Of a DNA stretch of 41,544 nt, positions 10,539 to 17,706 are shown in pieces (the first letter of the stretch is position 1; each line of letters starts with the position of its first letter). Origin of the DNA: Sulfuricurvum sp. (GTDB taxonomy: Bacteria > Campylobacterota > Campylobacteria > Campylobacterales > Sulfurimonadaceae); assembly GCA_011391735.1 (NCBI GenBank), contig JAABPY010000159.1, positions 1 to 41,544 of the forward strand, given 5' to 3'. The position numbers and the translations under genes were made by a program. Under the pieces are notes generated by a model, which was not told the origin of the DNA, searched no databases, and saw only the letters and a program-made list of their open reading frames with translations.

Positions 10539-10558
10539 AATTTTATAACGGGGGTTGA

Positions 10559-12898
10559 ATGATACGCTACTTTTTGCTATTCATTTGGCTCCCTGTGTGT
10601 GCGCTGGATCTCTTTGTTCAAAGTGGAAAGGAGGATTCTAGTGGCTACAGTATCTTACATCTACGTGAATCTAAACCATTTAAATGTACAGCAGTTCAGA
10701 ACGATTTTCATGAAATTGTTCGTGTTGAATGTACGCTTCCAAATTTGCACCCTTTGCCCACGATTGTTAGCTCCTATTTTATACTTCAACAAAATGCAAC
10801 TACCCTAACGATCCTTCCAAAAAAGAAAATCGCCCTTTTTCCTGTTGGATTTGATTTGACTAAGGATACCCATCTGTATCACTCCGACAAGATGCCCATA
10901 CATCATTGGAATATCGTAGGATACGAGACAAAAGTCCCAATGTTGAAGCAACTCAGTCCAAAACCTAATGGCTTGAACTTACCACTAAAAATTGCCAAAG
11001 AGAGTTACCCAAGTGTAGGGTGGATTGATCTCAAGGGAAATCCTATAAAAATAAAGAGCACTAAAGATGTAACGGAGTACGTGGATTTAAAAAAAGCGTA
11101 TAGTGCTAAGGATTATAAGCAGGTACTTACGATTGCAAGGAATACTCTTAAAAAACATCCTAATTCAATTTTCAATAATGAGTTTCTTCTGTATCAAATA
11201 AGAGCGTTACATTATCTTGAAAATTTCGAGGAGCTTTTACCTCTTTCAAAACAGTTTATCCGTCTCTATTCAAGCGATAGTAATATTGCAGAGGTGTTGG
11301 CATACACAGCCGATGCGTACAGTCAGTTAGGACAAAACAGTGATTCTGATTATTTTTATGATCGTCTCTTTAATGAATACGCAGATGACCCTTTTGCAGC
11401 ACAAGGGATGTTTATGAAAGCGAAACATTTGGATGTGATGATGGATAGTAAAAAGGCAGTCAAATATTATCGTGAAGCACTCTTTCGTACCAAAGATGTT
11501 AATTTAGCATCAGCGTGCGCATTTGAGTTGGCACGTCTGGAGATGGGAGCAAATCATCTTCCCAAAGTAAAAGAGTATCTTGAGAAAATAGCGAAGGTTA
11601 ATCCCAATTATTTTGTCGAGATAAAAGAGAAGTCAATGGAGATGATTGGGTTACTCAAAGAGCATAATGAGTTCCTTACAGCAGCGAAGATTACGAAGAT
11701 TTTACTTGCAAAAGCACTTCCTAAATCGGATGAACATCAACTGTTGCTTAAAAATATAGGATTGTTGTATGCAAGTGCAGGGGAGAAACAAAAAGCTCTT
11801 GATGCGTTTAATGAATATCTTAAACTCTACCCTAATGGTGATTCAGTCGATCAAATTCAACGTGCCAAAGATGGACTCTTTTTTGAAAAAGAGGAGCCGA
11901 AGGGGGAGAGCGGACTTAAAAAATACAATGAGTTGATACAGCGCTACGGCAATGACTCTATAGGGCATAAAGCACTTTATAAAAAAGAGCAGCTCCTTTT
12001 TAAAGAGAAAAAATACAATGAAATCTTAAAAATTGAAAATGATTTGTATCAGTTGGATACGACCAAGTACCCCGATGCTAATGCGATGATTACCCAAAGT
12101 GCTACCGAGATAACCAAACAAAAGCTTCAAGCACTCAAGTGTTCCGAAGCATTAGCAATGCAAAAAATGTATAAAATCAAACTCCCCCTCCAATGGGATG
12201 GATTGACATTTGATTGTGCGTTACAAATGAGTAATTTTCCTGTTGCCCAAGCGATGGTTGCCAATCATCTTAAATCCAAAAATATTGGAGAGTTGCAGTT
12301 ATGGCTTTCACGTGCTATGAAGACCAATTTTGCGCAGGGGAAATATAACGAGGCGACCAAAGCAGGAAAAGATCTGATCGATTTATTAGAGGCACAAAAA
12401 AATCCCCCTCTTAATGATATTTATCGATTGATGTTTGATACAGCGCAACGAAGTGCAGACGGTGAGGGGATGGTACGCTATATCAAAGGGTGTGAAAGTG
12501 TTTTTGGGGTTGATTTCAAAGACATTGAACGCTACACACAGATGGTTGCGTTGGGGGTAAAACGTAAAGATTATGTGATGATCCAAAGCTATGCCCAAAA
12601 AGTGGTCACATTGCAAGGGCGAACGAAAACCTACACCCAGTCCCCGTTCATCGAGTTTACCCTTGCTCAATCGTTGATGAATCGGGATAAGAACAAAGAG
12701 GCAGTAGAGGTTCTCAAAACTTTAAATCCCCGTACCCTTACCAACGAAAAAAGGGCACGTCAACAATACCTTATGGGGTCATTACTGATGAAGCTTGGAC
12801 GTAACAGTGAAGCCAAAGTCGCTTTTAATGGCAGTATCAAAGCCGATAAAAATTCGGCGTGGGGGAAACTAGCTAAGGATGCGTTAGGATTGTTGTAA
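10559..12898 (+). CDS. pflA: PflA-like periplasmic TPR protein of the flagellar motor
   Basis: Secreted repeat protein of 779 aa. It opens with a short hydrophobic signal (MIRYFLLFIWLPVCA), then a roughly 150-residue beta-rich region, then helical repeats from about residue 180 to the end that look like TPR units (for example the stretch containing AEVLAYTADAYSQLGQ). I recall that pflA lies directly after nuoN in both Campylobacter jejuni and Helicobacter pylori, with products of about 790-800 aa. Position, length and architecture therefore identify this gene better than any short motif. In those organisms PflA is a periplasmic scaffold part of the flagellar motor needed for stator assembly and motility. 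The last 29 bases of the gene are duplicated at 14202-14230. The assignment rests on synteny and architecture, not a motif. Confidence 0.8.
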   Translation: MIRYFLLFIWLPVCALDLFVQSGKEDSSGYSILHLRESKPFKCTAVQNDFHEIVRVECTLPNLHPLPTIVSSYFILQQNATTLTILPKKKIALFPVGFDLTKDTHLYHSDKMPIHHWNIVGYETKVPMLKQLSPKPNGLNLPLKIAKESYPSVGWIDLKGNPIKIKSTKDVTEYVDLKKAYSAKDYKQVLTIARNTLKKHPNSIFNNEFLLYQIRALHYLENFEELLPLSKQFIRLYSSDSNIAEVLAYTADAYSQLGQNSDSDYFYDRLFNEYADDPFAAQGMFMKAKHLDVMMDSKKAVKYYREALFRTKDVNLASACAFELARLEMGANHLPKVKEYLEKIAKVNPNYFVEIKEKSMEMIGLLKEHNEFLTAAKITKILLAKALPKSDEHQLLLKNIGLLYASAGEKQKALDAFNEYLKLYPNGDSVDQIQRAKDGLFFEKEEPKGESGLKKYNELIQRYGNDSIGHKALYKKEQLLFKEKKYNEILKIENDLYQLDTTKYPDANAMITQSATEITKQKLQALKCSEALAMQKMYKIKLPLQWDGLTFDCALQMSNFPVAQAMVANHLKSKNIGELQLWLSRAMKTNFAQGKYNEATKAGKDLIDLLEAQKNPPLNDIYRLMFDTAQRSADGEGMVRYIKGCESVFGVDFKDIERYTQMVALGVKRKDYVMIQSYAQKVVTLQGRTKTYTQSPFIEFTLAQSLMNRDKNKEAVEVLKTLNPRTLTNEKRARQQYLMGSLLMKLGRNSEAKVAFNGSIKADKNSAWGKLAKDALGLL
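12869..12897 (+). repeat. 29-bp direct repeat, left copy
   Basis: Perfect 29-base match (begins ctagctaaggatgcg, ends ttgttgta) to 14202-14230. This copy forms the last codons of pflA, and the next base completes its TAA stop. Together the two copies bracket the DUF4143-type ATPase gene, which indicates an insertion event that duplicated the pflA terminus. Confidence 0.95.
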
Positions 12899-12923
12899 GT
12901 TTCTTATATTCAGGTTAAAAAAC

Positions 12924-12956
12924 TTGAAGTTAGTCTATGAAATTATATAGTATAAT
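12924..12956 (+). promoter_or_regulatory. Candidate promoter of the inserted ATPase gene
   Basis: A perfect TATAAT lies at 12951-12956, 31 bases before the ATPase ATG. An overlapping TATAGT at 12946-12951 is 16 bases from a TTGAAG at 12924. The segment is very AT-rich and belongs to the inserted piece, so the cassette appears to carry its own promoter. Confidence 0.5.
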
Positions 12957-12987
12957 GGTATAAATTACATCATTATAGAGGTTAATT

Positions 12988-14190
12988 ATGAAAAAAAGAA
13001 CCTTGGAAACCATTTTAAAAATTGCACTTGAGACTTTTCCTGTTGTCCTTTTAAATGGGGCGAGACAAGTAGGTAAATCGACACTTGCATTAGAAAATTT
13101 TAAAAATTATCTTACATTTGATGATGGAGAGTTAAGGCTCTACGCAAAAGAGAATCCAAAAGCTTTTCTCAAAAATCTTGAACTCCCCATTTGCCTCGAT
13201 GAGATACAAAAAGTCCCTACACTTCTTGAATATATGAAAATGCAAATAGACAAAGAGCGAGTGAATGGAAGTTTTTTACTTACAGGCAGCTCTAATGTAC
13301 TCGACCATAAGGATGCAAAAGATACACTTGCCGGCAGGCTTTGTGAACTAAGACTTCATCCGCTTAGCTCAAAAGAGAAAAACGACAAACCGTATGAGAA
13401 TGTGATAGAAAAACTTCTCTCCCGTGACTTTAAGCTTGCTAAAAAAGAGTACAGTGATGAGATTATAAAACATATTATTGATGGCGGCTATCCTGAAATT
13501 TTGACGCTTGAGGGAATGCAGAGAGATTTGTGGTTTAAGTCCTACACCGCAACGTATATAGAGCGAGATGCAAGAGATTTAGCAGACATAAGGGACATTG
13601 ACAGCTTTATCAAGTTTGTTAATGTATTGGCTTCAAGAAGCGGCACGCTCCTAAACAAATCAACTCTAAGCAACGACATAGGGATAAAAGATGTCACAAC
13701 GGACAATTATCTCTCTATTATCAGCAGAATCTATCAAGCAACCCTTTTAAAGCCCTATTTTGCGAACATCGGCAAACAGTTTGCAAAATCTCCCAAAGTG
13801 TTTTTCAATGACACAGGAGTGCTTTGTTCACTGCTTAGAATCGATTCCAAAGAGAAACTTTTGAGCTCACCGTATAGCGGACAAGTGTTTGAAACGTACA
13901 TTTTTTGCGAACTCCAAAAACATCTCTCTTATATGCAAAAAAGTGGCACACTGTACCACTACCGAACAAATGACAAAAAAGAGATCGATTTTATCGTCGA
14001 AGTGGATAATGAGATACTTGCCATAGAAGTCAAACAAAGTAGCAGTGTCAAAAAAGATGATTTCAAGCATATCATCGACTTTCAAAGCAGATGTACTCAA
14101 AAGTGCTTAGGGGTGGTGTTTTACAATGGCGAAATGGTTGTTGAGCTTGAGGATAATTTGGTAGCTTTGCCGTTTGGAATGTTTTTGTAA
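12988..14190 (+). CDS. AAA-type ATPase with C-terminal DUF4143 domain
   Basis: A 400-aa protein of the orphan ATPase family common in bacterial accessory regions. The N-terminal ATPase domain shows Walker A GARQVGKST (residue 25 onward), Walker B ICLDEIQKVP, and a sensor-like FLLTGSSNVLD. The middle has the family-typical GGYPEIL and YIERDARDL segments. The C-terminal part is DUF4143-like and contains EIDFIVEVDNEILAIEVKQ, a D...E-x-K arrangement resembling PD-(D/E)xK nuclease-fold active sites. The biological role of this family is unsettled. The gene has its own promoter and an AGAGG ribosome site, and lies between two copies of a 29-bp direct repeat, separating pflA from miaA. It is complete, so it may still be functional; its use to the cell is not visible here. 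Confidence 0.9.
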   Translation: MKKRTLETILKIALETFPVVLLNGARQVGKSTLALENFKNYLTFDDGELRLYAKENPKAFLKNLELPICLDEIQKVPTLLEYMKMQIDKERVNGSFLLTGSSNVLDHKDAKDTLAGRLCELRLHPLSSKEKNDKPYENVIEKLLSRDFKLAKKEYSDEIIKHIIDGGYPEILTLEGMQRDLWFKSYTATYIERDARDLADIRDIDSFIKFVNVLASRSGTLLNKSTLSNDIGIKDVTTDNYLSIISRIYQATLLKPYFANIGKQFAKSPKVFFNDTGVLCSLLRIDSKEKLLSSPYSGQVFETYIFCELQKHLSYMQKSGTLYHYRTNDKKEIDFIVEVDNEILAIEVKQSSSVKKDDFKHIIDFQSRCTQKCLGVVFYNGEMVVELEDNLVALPFGMFL

Positions 14191-14201
14191 ATAGTAAACT
14201 T

Positions 14202-14230
14202 CTAGCTAAGGATGCGTTAGGATTGTTGTA
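14202..14230 (+). repeat. 29-bp direct repeat, right copy
   Basis: Second copy of the repeat at 12869-12897. On the minus strand bases 14206-14230 encode the last codons and stop of miaA. On the plus strand the repeat plus the following G still reads as the pflA ending with a TAG stop. This suggests that pflA and miaA originally overlapped tail to tail here and that the insertion kept both reading frames whole. Confidence 0.95.
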
Positions 14231-15114
14231 GCGATTGTATACAGCTCTTCCACCCCTGCACGTATCTGAACATCAAACTGATTGTTATTAAAGGTCTGTT
14301 GCCGTTTTGCCAGTTGTGCCGTGTGGGTTGAAATCTCTTCTAAAAGCTTTTGTTTCGTTATCTTCCCATCCAAAAATTCCAACGTCTCAATAATCCCTAT
14401 TGCTTTCATACTGTTGGGCTCTCTCCCATAAAGACGTTCGAGTTCTGCCACTTCATCGATGATCCTTGCGGAAATCATCTTTTGTGTCCGTAATGCTATA
14501 CGCTCTCGCAAGAAGCTACGCGCAATGTCGATGGAGAGAATAGGGCAGTTATGTAGGATGGGTTGGGGGGGATGGTCGTGAAACCATTGGGAGGGGGCCA
14601 TGGAGGTTTGAAGGGCAATATGGAGCATTTTTTCAATGCGGTAGCGGTCATTGGGGGTTATTTTTGCCATTGTTAGGGGATCAATATTGGACAAAAAGCG
14701 GTGAGCCTCTTCCAAATCGTTGAGCATTAAAGCCGTTTGCAACCGTATTTCTTCGGAGATTTCTGGAAGTGTTGATAGCCCCTCTACCATACTCTTGAGA
14801 TAAAAACTACTTCCCCCCACAAGGATAAGATTTTTCCCCTGTTGTGTTGCGGCAGCGTGGGCACGATGATATTCGTCAATAAAAGTAAAAACGTTGGCAT
14901 TTTCATTGGGGGCAAGGGTATTGATACCAAAATGATCGACCGCCAAAAGTTCTTCGTAAGAGGGTTTTGCCGAGGCAATATCGATCTCACGGTAGATGCT
15001 TAGTGAATCAATAGAGAGGATAAGGGCGTTATGTTCTTGTGCAAGTGCTAAGGCTAAATCGCTTTTCCCTGATGCGGTGGGTCCGATGATGGCGAGTTGT
15101 TTCATAAAGGACAT
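14206..15114 (-). CDS. miaA: tRNA dimethylallyltransferase
   Basis: Transfers a dimethylallyl group to N6 of A37 in tRNAs that read codons starting with U. The product can then be methylthiolated by MiaB, which is also in this window. The P-loop GPTASGKSDLAL is at the N-terminus. It is followed by the family's ILSIDSLSIYREIDIASAKPS (usually D-S-x-Q-x-Y; here S-L-S-I-Y) and LVGGSSFYLKSMVEG. The 302-aa length is typical. The start could be the ATG at 15114 or the one nine bases further in (MKQLAIIGPT); neither has a strong ribosome site. Its 3' end lies inside the right 29-bp repeat, so the insertion of the ATPase gene stopped just beyond its stop codon. Confidence 0.95.
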   Translation of the reverse strand: MSFMKQLAIIGPTASGKSDLALALAQEHNALILSIDSLSIYREIDIASAKPSYEELLAVDHFGINTLAPNENANVFTFIDEYHRAHAAATQQGKNLILVGGSSFYLKSMVEGLSTLPEISEEIRLQTALMLNDLEEAHRFLSNIDPLTMAKITPNDRYRIEKMLHIALQTSMAPSQWFHDHPPQPILHNCPILSIDIARSFLRERIALRTQKMISARIIDEVAELERLYGREPNSMKAIGIIETLEFLDGKITKQKLLEEISTHTAQLAKRQQTFNNNQFDVQIRAGVEELYTIATTILTHP

Positions 15115-15137
15115 TATATCTCAAAGTGTAATTACGA

Positions 15138-15143
15138 TAAAAT
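15138..15143 (+). promoter_or_regulatory. Candidate -10 box for mqnP
   Basis: TAAAAT in an AT-rich stretch between the divergent miaA and mqnP genes, 30 bases before the GTG start. No clear -35 box is seen. Confidence 0.35.
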
Positions 15144-15172
15144 AAAAAGCAATACTACAAAAAAGGTTCCGT

Positions 15173-16033
15173 GTGAAGAGAATAGCCAAACGTTTGCGAG
15201 ATTTTAATGAGCTGGTGATGTTTCAACACTCCATTTTTTCCCTCCCGTTTATTTTTATTGCAATGGTTGTGGCGGCGAAGGGGTGGTTTGGTTTTAACCT
15301 TTTGGCATTGGGGGCTGTCGCTGCTATTAGCGCACGTAATACCGCTATGGGGTTTAACCGCTATGTGGATCGTGTTTATGATGCTCACAATCCTCGTACT
15401 GCCAATCGTCCAAGCGTTGATGGACGGCTTACGGGAGGTTCTATTGCTCTTTTTACTCTCACGAATGGTTTGATCTTTATTGGTGTGGCGTATTTTGTGA
15501 ACCCTTTGGCTTTTTATGTCAGTGTCCCTGTTTTGCTTGTCCTTTTGAGTTATTCCTATTTTAAACGTTTTAGTTCGATGGCGCATATTATTTTGGGAAT
15601 ATCGCTGGGGTTGGCTCCGATGGCGGGGTCGATTGCTGTGAGTGAAACGATCCCCCTCTGGACACTGTTTCTCTCCTTTGGGGTGATGTTTTGGGTGGCG
15701 GGATTTGATCTGCTTTACTCGTTACAAGATATGGAGTTTGATAAAAGCCATGGACTTCACTCCATCCCTTCACAGTACGGGAGTGACGTAACCCTTCGAC
15801 TCTCGTTGATGTTTCATGTGGTGACGATACTCTTGTGGGAACTTTTTGTCCTTGAAGCCTCTTTGGGGTGGATGGCTCAGGTGGGGATTATAGTATCAAT
15901 TCTTATGTTAAGCTATGAGCATTATTTGGTACGACGTGATTTTACGAAGATTGATCGTGCTTTCTTTACGGTGAATGGCTATTTGGGATTTGTCTTTTTT
16001 GGATGCATAATTTTGGATGAGGTGATGAGATGA
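15173..16033 (+). CDS. mqnP: UbiA-family prenyltransferase, probably MqnP of menaquinone biosynthesis
   Basis: Integral membrane prenyltransferase of 286 aa with about eight hydrophobic helices. Both Asp-rich motifs that bind Mg-prenyl diphosphate are present: NRYVDRVYDAHNPRTANRP and DLLYSLQDMEFDKSHGLHSIP. The translation begins at a GTG with AAGG upstream. Campylobacterota make menaquinone by the futalosine pathway, in which MqnP is the UbiA-type enzyme that attaches the isoprenoid tail, so I prefer MqnP to UbiA; the sequence alone does not settle the substrate. Menaquinone would be the acceptor of the complex I encoded upstream. The stop overlaps the next start (ATGA), making an operon with two small uncharacterised genes. 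Confidence 0.85.
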   Translation: MKRIAKRLRDFNELVMFQHSIFSLPFIFIAMVVAAKGWFGFNLLALGAVAAISARNTAMGFNRYVDRVYDAHNPRTANRPSVDGRLTGGSIALFTLTNGLIFIGVAYFVNPLAFYVSVPVLLVLLSYSYFKRFSSMAHIILGISLGLAPMAGSIAVSETIPLWTLFLSFGVMFWVAGFDLLYSLQDMEFDKSHGLHSIPSQYGSDVTLRLSLMFHVVTILLWELFVLEASLGWMAQVGIIVSILMLSYEHYLVRRDFTKIDRAFFTVNGYLGFVFFGCIILDEVMR

Positions 16034-16551
16034 GCAACATATTACTAATAGATGCTGTAATGGGGTTCGATTTTGAAGAGATTGCAGGGCGGGAAGATTA
16101 TTTCAAGCAAGAATTTACCACTATTGGCATGAGTGATGATGATGCAATAGGACAATGGTTACGAGCAGCTAAAGCAAAAGGGGATACGAGCGAGAGTGAT
16201 CCTGTGGTACTTCATTTGATCGTTGAATTGTATCGTAAAATGGATAGGCTTGAGAATCTGATATTAGGGAATATGCCAACACGAATTCCCCTTCTAAATC
16301 ATACGGAGATTGTAAAAATAGGGTTGGAGCATTTTGAATTGGCTGAGTCTGTTTTAGACGTTTCAAAGAGCTATTATGGGCGACTTGATCTTCCTACTCA
16401 TCCGCAGCGTGAAACTGCCTTTTATTTTGAAGCACTTACTCCGAAATTAGCTAAAATCGTTCAAATACATACAAAAGCTTCAAATGAGTGGTGTATGTAT
16501 ATGCGTGCGCGTGAGCGTATGATGATACGGCAACTAAAGGGCTTGGAATGA
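16030..16551 (+). CDS. Uncharacterised protein coupled to mqnP
   Basis: A 173-aa soluble, acidic protein that I do not recognise. It has no signal peptide or membrane segment. Residues 60-80 (LHLIVELYRKMDRLENLILG) form a likely amphipathic or coiled helix. The central part (LNHTEIVKIGLEHFELAESVLDVSKSYYGRL) has an alternating pattern suggesting a beta-sandwich region, and the C-terminus is helical and basic. Both ends overlap neighbours by four bases (ATGA), so it is translated together with mqnP and the following membrane-anchored coiled-coil gene. The proportions are reminiscent of small regulatory domains such as PilZ-like folds, but this is only an impression. Confidence 0.8.
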   Translation: MSNILLIDAVMGFDFEEIAGREDYFKQEFTTIGMSDDDAIGQWLRAAKAKGDTSESDPVVLHLIVELYRKMDRLENLILGNMPTRIPLLNHTEIVKIGLEHFELAESVLDVSKSYYGRLDLPTHPQRETAFYFEALTPKLAKIVQIHTKASNEWCMYMRARERMMIRQLKGLE

Positions 16552-17063
16552 ACTTTGAGATTATAGCAGTATTGCTTGCTCTTGCGGTATTAGTATTTGG
16601 TCTCATCTATTATTCAATTACCAAAGAGAATGAAATTAATGTGAAACTGCGTTCTATTGCACAAGCGGTTGAAGATCTTCATCGTGAACTGTATAAGGTG
16701 GATAAACGGCTTAGTGCAGAGATGGAGATTGTAGCGTCACTCCAAGAATCGGCTCCTAGTGTTTCACGTGCAATGCACGAACAAGCGGATCATGATATGA
16801 ATCAGCTTTCTATTCCCATTATGGAGGCATTGGGACATATTGAGGGGACATTTGGTGCCTATAAAGATAAAACAGAGAACCGTTTACGCTATTTAGAAGA
16901 GCGAATTCGTAATCTCTCTCTTCCTAGTTCCATTAGTGGATTGGACGATGAAAAAGTGATCGGACGCTACAACCAAGGGATTGAAGTGGACGCTATTGCC
17001 AAAGAGTTACGCCTTTCCAAAGCAGAGGTGGAATTTGTTTTGAAAATTAATCAGTTGAGGTAA
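16548..17063 (+). CDS. Membrane-anchored coiled-coil protein with C-terminal helix-turn-helix-like motif (DUF6115-like)
   Basis: 171 aa. One N-terminal transmembrane helix (IIAVLLALAVLVFGLIYYSI) is followed by a long charged helical region, likely coiled coil (about residues 25-115), and then a compact C-terminal motif GRYNQGIEVDAIAKELRLSKAEVEFVLKI. The latter has the pattern of a helix-turn-helix unit, as found in the DUF6115/YlxL-type proteins often encoded near motility or envelope genes. The function is unknown. It overlaps the preceding gene by four bases and ends the mqnP operon. Confidence 0.8.
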   Translation: MNFEIIAVLLALAVLVFGLIYYSITKENEINVKLRSIAQAVEDLHRELYKVDKRLSAEMEIVASLQESAPSVSRAMHEQADHDMNQLSIPIMEALGHIEGTFGAYKDKTENRLRYLEERIRNLSLPSSISGLDDEKVIGRYNQGIEVDAIAKELRLSKAEVEFVLKINQLR

Positions 17064-17065
17064 AA

Positions 17066-17209
17066 ACTAAGCCTTACGATCTTATTTTATGTAATTTTTC
17101 GATTTTTACGTGTGATCAAGGATATGAATTGGATAGTTGTAAGTTTGCAGTAGCAAAAAAAATGAAAAAAGTGGGAGTGGATGAATTCTTAAGTGATTTT
17201 AGTGTTTAA
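17066..17209 (+). pseudogene. Candidate decayed ORF tail without a start
   Basis: After the DUF6115-like gene there is an open frame of 47 codons ending in TAA, with no plausible start at its head; read backwards it runs into the previous gene in another frame. The translation contains FTCDQGYELDSCKFAVAKKM and ends KKVGVDEFLSDFSV, which looks like the natural C-terminus of a folded protein rather than random sequence. I do not recognise the family. It lies beside a tRNA gene, a common site of integration and loss. Being a remnant is an inference. Confidence 0.4.
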
Positions 17210-17249
17210 TAAAAGTTAAGGGAAGTTAGATGATTACGGTGTTTGTAAG

Positions 17250-17326
17250 TGGTGCGCCCGAAGGAATTCGAATCCCTGACCGCCGGTACCGCAAACCGGT
17301 GCTCTATCCAGCTGAGCTACGGACGC
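17250..17326 (-). tRNA. tRNA-Arg (anticodon GCG)
   Basis: The 77-nt minus-strand gene folds by hand into a full cloverleaf. The acceptor stem is GCGTCCG with CGGGCGC (one G-U pair), the D stem GCTC/GAGC, and the anticodon stem CCGGT/ACCGG around loop TTGCGGT. The T arm contains TTCGAAT. The discriminator is A and the CCA end is encoded. Loop positions 34-36 read GCG, which pairs with CGC and by wobble CGU, both arginine codons. Most bacteria use ACG here with A-to-I editing, so the G34 form is notable. Confidence 0.95.
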
Positions 17327-17348
17327 ATATCTCTTTTAAGAGACCGAA

Positions 17349-17354
17349 ATTATA
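17349..17354 (-). promoter_or_regulatory. Candidate -10 box for the tRNA-Arg gene
   Basis: On the minus strand this reads TATAAT, 22 bases upstream of the mature tRNA 5' end. A short palindrome (TCTCTT-TT-AAGAGA) lies between it and the tRNA, within the part removed by RNase P. Confidence 0.45.
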
Positions 17355-17359
17355 GCTGA

Positions 17360-17382
17360 TAAAGCTTAAGATTAACTTAAGC
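17360..17382 (-). terminator. Hairpin at the end of rsfS, candidate weak terminator
   Basis: A perfect 7-bp inverted repeat, GCTTAAG-5nt-CTTAAGC, overlaps the rsfS stop codon. On the minus strand it is followed by TTTATC, so it could act as a weak rho-independent terminator before the tRNA promoter. The stem is AT-rich and the T tract short. Confidence 0.4.
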
Positions 17383-17706
17383 GATACTCTTTCGTGAAGC
17401 AACATCTTTTAAGAAGCTCTCCAAGTCGTATTTGAGACGGTATTGTGGGGTAAGGATGTGGATAAGGATGTCACCCAAGTCGATAGCAACCCAATCGCCA
17501 CTTTCATCGACGTACAAAAACTGCTCTTGGGGTTTTAGACCTCTTTTGAGGTGATCAAGGAGGGCGATAGTGTGACGTTCCCCTAGTGATGAGGCTAGGA
17601 CAACGTAATCGGCGAAATAATCACTTCCGATGAGTTCAAAGGTTTCAATGTTTTCTGCTTTGTTCATATCTAAGATAGAGCAGATTTTTTCAATTCGTGG
17701 GTTCAT
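17377..17706 (-). CDS. rsfS: Ribosome silencing factor RsfS
   Basis: Small protein (109 aa from the chosen start) of the RsfS/DUF143 family. It binds ribosomal protein L14 (uL14) and keeps 30S and 50S subunits apart when nutrients are scarce. Family features are the helix KICSILDMNKAENIETFEL, then DYFADYVVLASSLGERHTIALLDHL, and the GDWVAIDLGDILIHILTPQYRLKYDLESF segment. The ORF track starts 38 codons too early; MNPRIEK at 17706 has an AAGGA ribosome site on the minus strand and matches the usual length. It overlaps the end of nadD by 17 bases; nadD-rsfS is a widespread gene pair. Confidence 0.93.
   Translation of the reverse strand: MNPRIEKICSILDMNKAENIETFELIGSDYFADYVVLASSLGERHTIALLDHLKRGLKPQEQFLYVDESGDWVAIDLGDILIHILTPQYRLKYDLESFLKDVASRKSIA

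Noticed and set aside
15155-15586. 143-aa minus-strand ORF opposite mqnP
   Set aside because: It lies wholly within the mqnP gene on the other strand, is very basic with a low-complexity look (RDTDIKSQRVHKIRHTNKDQ), and has no family features. It is a shadow.
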